Shown piece after piece: positions 6,650 through 6,910 of a stretch of 6,910 nucleotides of DNA. A model generated the notes under the pieces. That model searched no databases and was not told where the DNA came from. It was given only the letters and a program-made list of their open reading frames with translations. Both the position numbers and the translations under genes were made by a program. The number at the start of each line of letters is the position of its first letter. Position 1 is the stretch's first letter. Source of the stretch: Candidatus Krumholzibacteriia bacterium (GTDB taxonomy: Bacteria > Krumholzibacteriota > Krumholzibacteriia > LZORAL124-64-63). The stretch spans positions 1 to 6,910 of the forward strand of contig JAOZJV010000194.1 of assembly GCA_029935695.1 (NCBI GenBank), given 5' to 3'.

Positions 6650-6664
6650 GCATACGTCCAAATA

Positions 6665-6680
6665 TGCAACCTGCGTGCCA
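6665..6680 (-). promoter_or_regulatory. Sigma-54 (RpoN) promoter of the stress operon
   Basis: Read leftwards, the sequence is TGGCACGCAGGTTGCA, which matches the sigma-54 consensus TGGCACG-N4-TTGCW at every defined base. The invariant GG (-24) is at 6679-6678 and the GC (-12) at 6667-6666 with the correct spacing. Transcription should start near 6654, leaving a leader of about 130 nt before the first hsp20. Sigma-54 promoters need an ATP-driven enhancer-binding protein; none is encoded in this window. No other good promoter was seen for the cluster. Confidence 0.8.
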
Positions 6681-6752
6681 AGTCGATGGAGTGCTGTAAC
6701 TCGTTGAAATAGCGAATGATATGCGTGTGATAAACAGTTGACTCGTAGTGTG

Positions 6753-6811
6753 TCTGTCAAAATGGCAGGTCTGACTATTTGTACATCTGACAGTGGCAGT
6801 GTCACGTGTCA
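6753..6811. promoter_or_regulatory. Candidate enhancer (upstream activator) sites for the sigma-54 promoter
   Basis: Two related elements, TCTGTCAAAATGGCAG (6753-6768) and TCTGACAGTGGCAG (6786-6799), lie 33 nt apart. The second overlaps a dyad TGACA-N7-TGTCA (6788-6804), and another TGTCA follows at 6807-6811. They lie about 100-155 nt upstream of the predicted start, the usual distance for enhancer-binding-protein sites. The protein that binds is unknown. Confidence 0.45.
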
Positions 6812-6910
6812 TGGATTGAATGTCTTCAGCGTGGATAGCAGCAACCAGGCAAGGATGGATACAACGTCAAACGAATGATATCGACGAATATTGTGTAGCC
6901 ATGATGCTCT
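6812..6910. other. Non-coding stretch to the right edge, no feature recognised
   Basis: No reading frame of useful length, RNA gene or clear repeat was seen here. Together with the promoter and leader, the whole 6526-6910 region lacks a convincing gene. It may be the upstream part of the regulatory region or lead to a gene beyond the window. Confidence 0.5.

Noticed and set aside
6750..6784. Sigma-70 promoter from the minus-strand TTGACA at 6755-6760
   Set aside because: No acceptable -10 hexamer lies 16-19 nt downstream.
6539..6805. 88-codon minus-strand open frame over the promoter region
   Set aside because: It spans the sigma-54 promoter and leader, has no family resemblance and no supporting ribosome binding site.

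Overview
The window looks like chromosome of a Gram-negative bacterium, most likely Pseudomonadota or a related phylum such as Desulfobacterota. The reasons are strong Shine-Dalgarno sites, a perfect-looking sigma-54 promoter, a periplasmic DegP/DegQ-type protease and a YfdX-family periplasmic protein. I cannot name the species.

Layout. Positions 1-1181 (+ strand) hold the 3' part of a gene for a multi-receiver response regulator or the C-terminal end of a hybrid sensor kinase; it appears to start left of the window. Positions 1182-1333 are a convergent intergenic gap with a weak T-run terminator candidate. From 6525 down to 1334 there is one compact minus-strand gene cluster: three different small heat-shock proteins (Hsp20), a secreted YfdX-family protein, a DegP/DegQ serine protease with two PDZ domains, and last a fusion of an HPF/RaiA-like ribosome-binding domain to a sigma-70-like C-terminal part. 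The gaps are 17, 20, 84, 127 and 27 nt, and each start has a good ribosome binding site, so this reads as an operon. Positions 6526-6910 hold no convincing gene. They carry the leader, a sigma-54 promoter (6665-6680, reading leftwards) and upstream repeats that could bind an enhancer-binding protein.

How the genes fit together. The Hsp20s would hold unfolding proteins in the cytoplasm, YfdX and the Deg protease would cover the periplasm, and the HPF-sigma fusion could link ribosome hibernation to transcription. The content (Hsp20 + YfdX + DegP-type protease) resembles part of the known heat-resistance/stress-tolerance islands (LHR/tLST), but without ClpK, HdeD, thioredoxin or KefB genes in view. 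The most unusual items are the HPF-sigma fusion, sigma-54 rather than sigma-32 control of a chaperone operon, and two perfect 12-bp inverted repeats that flank yfdX.
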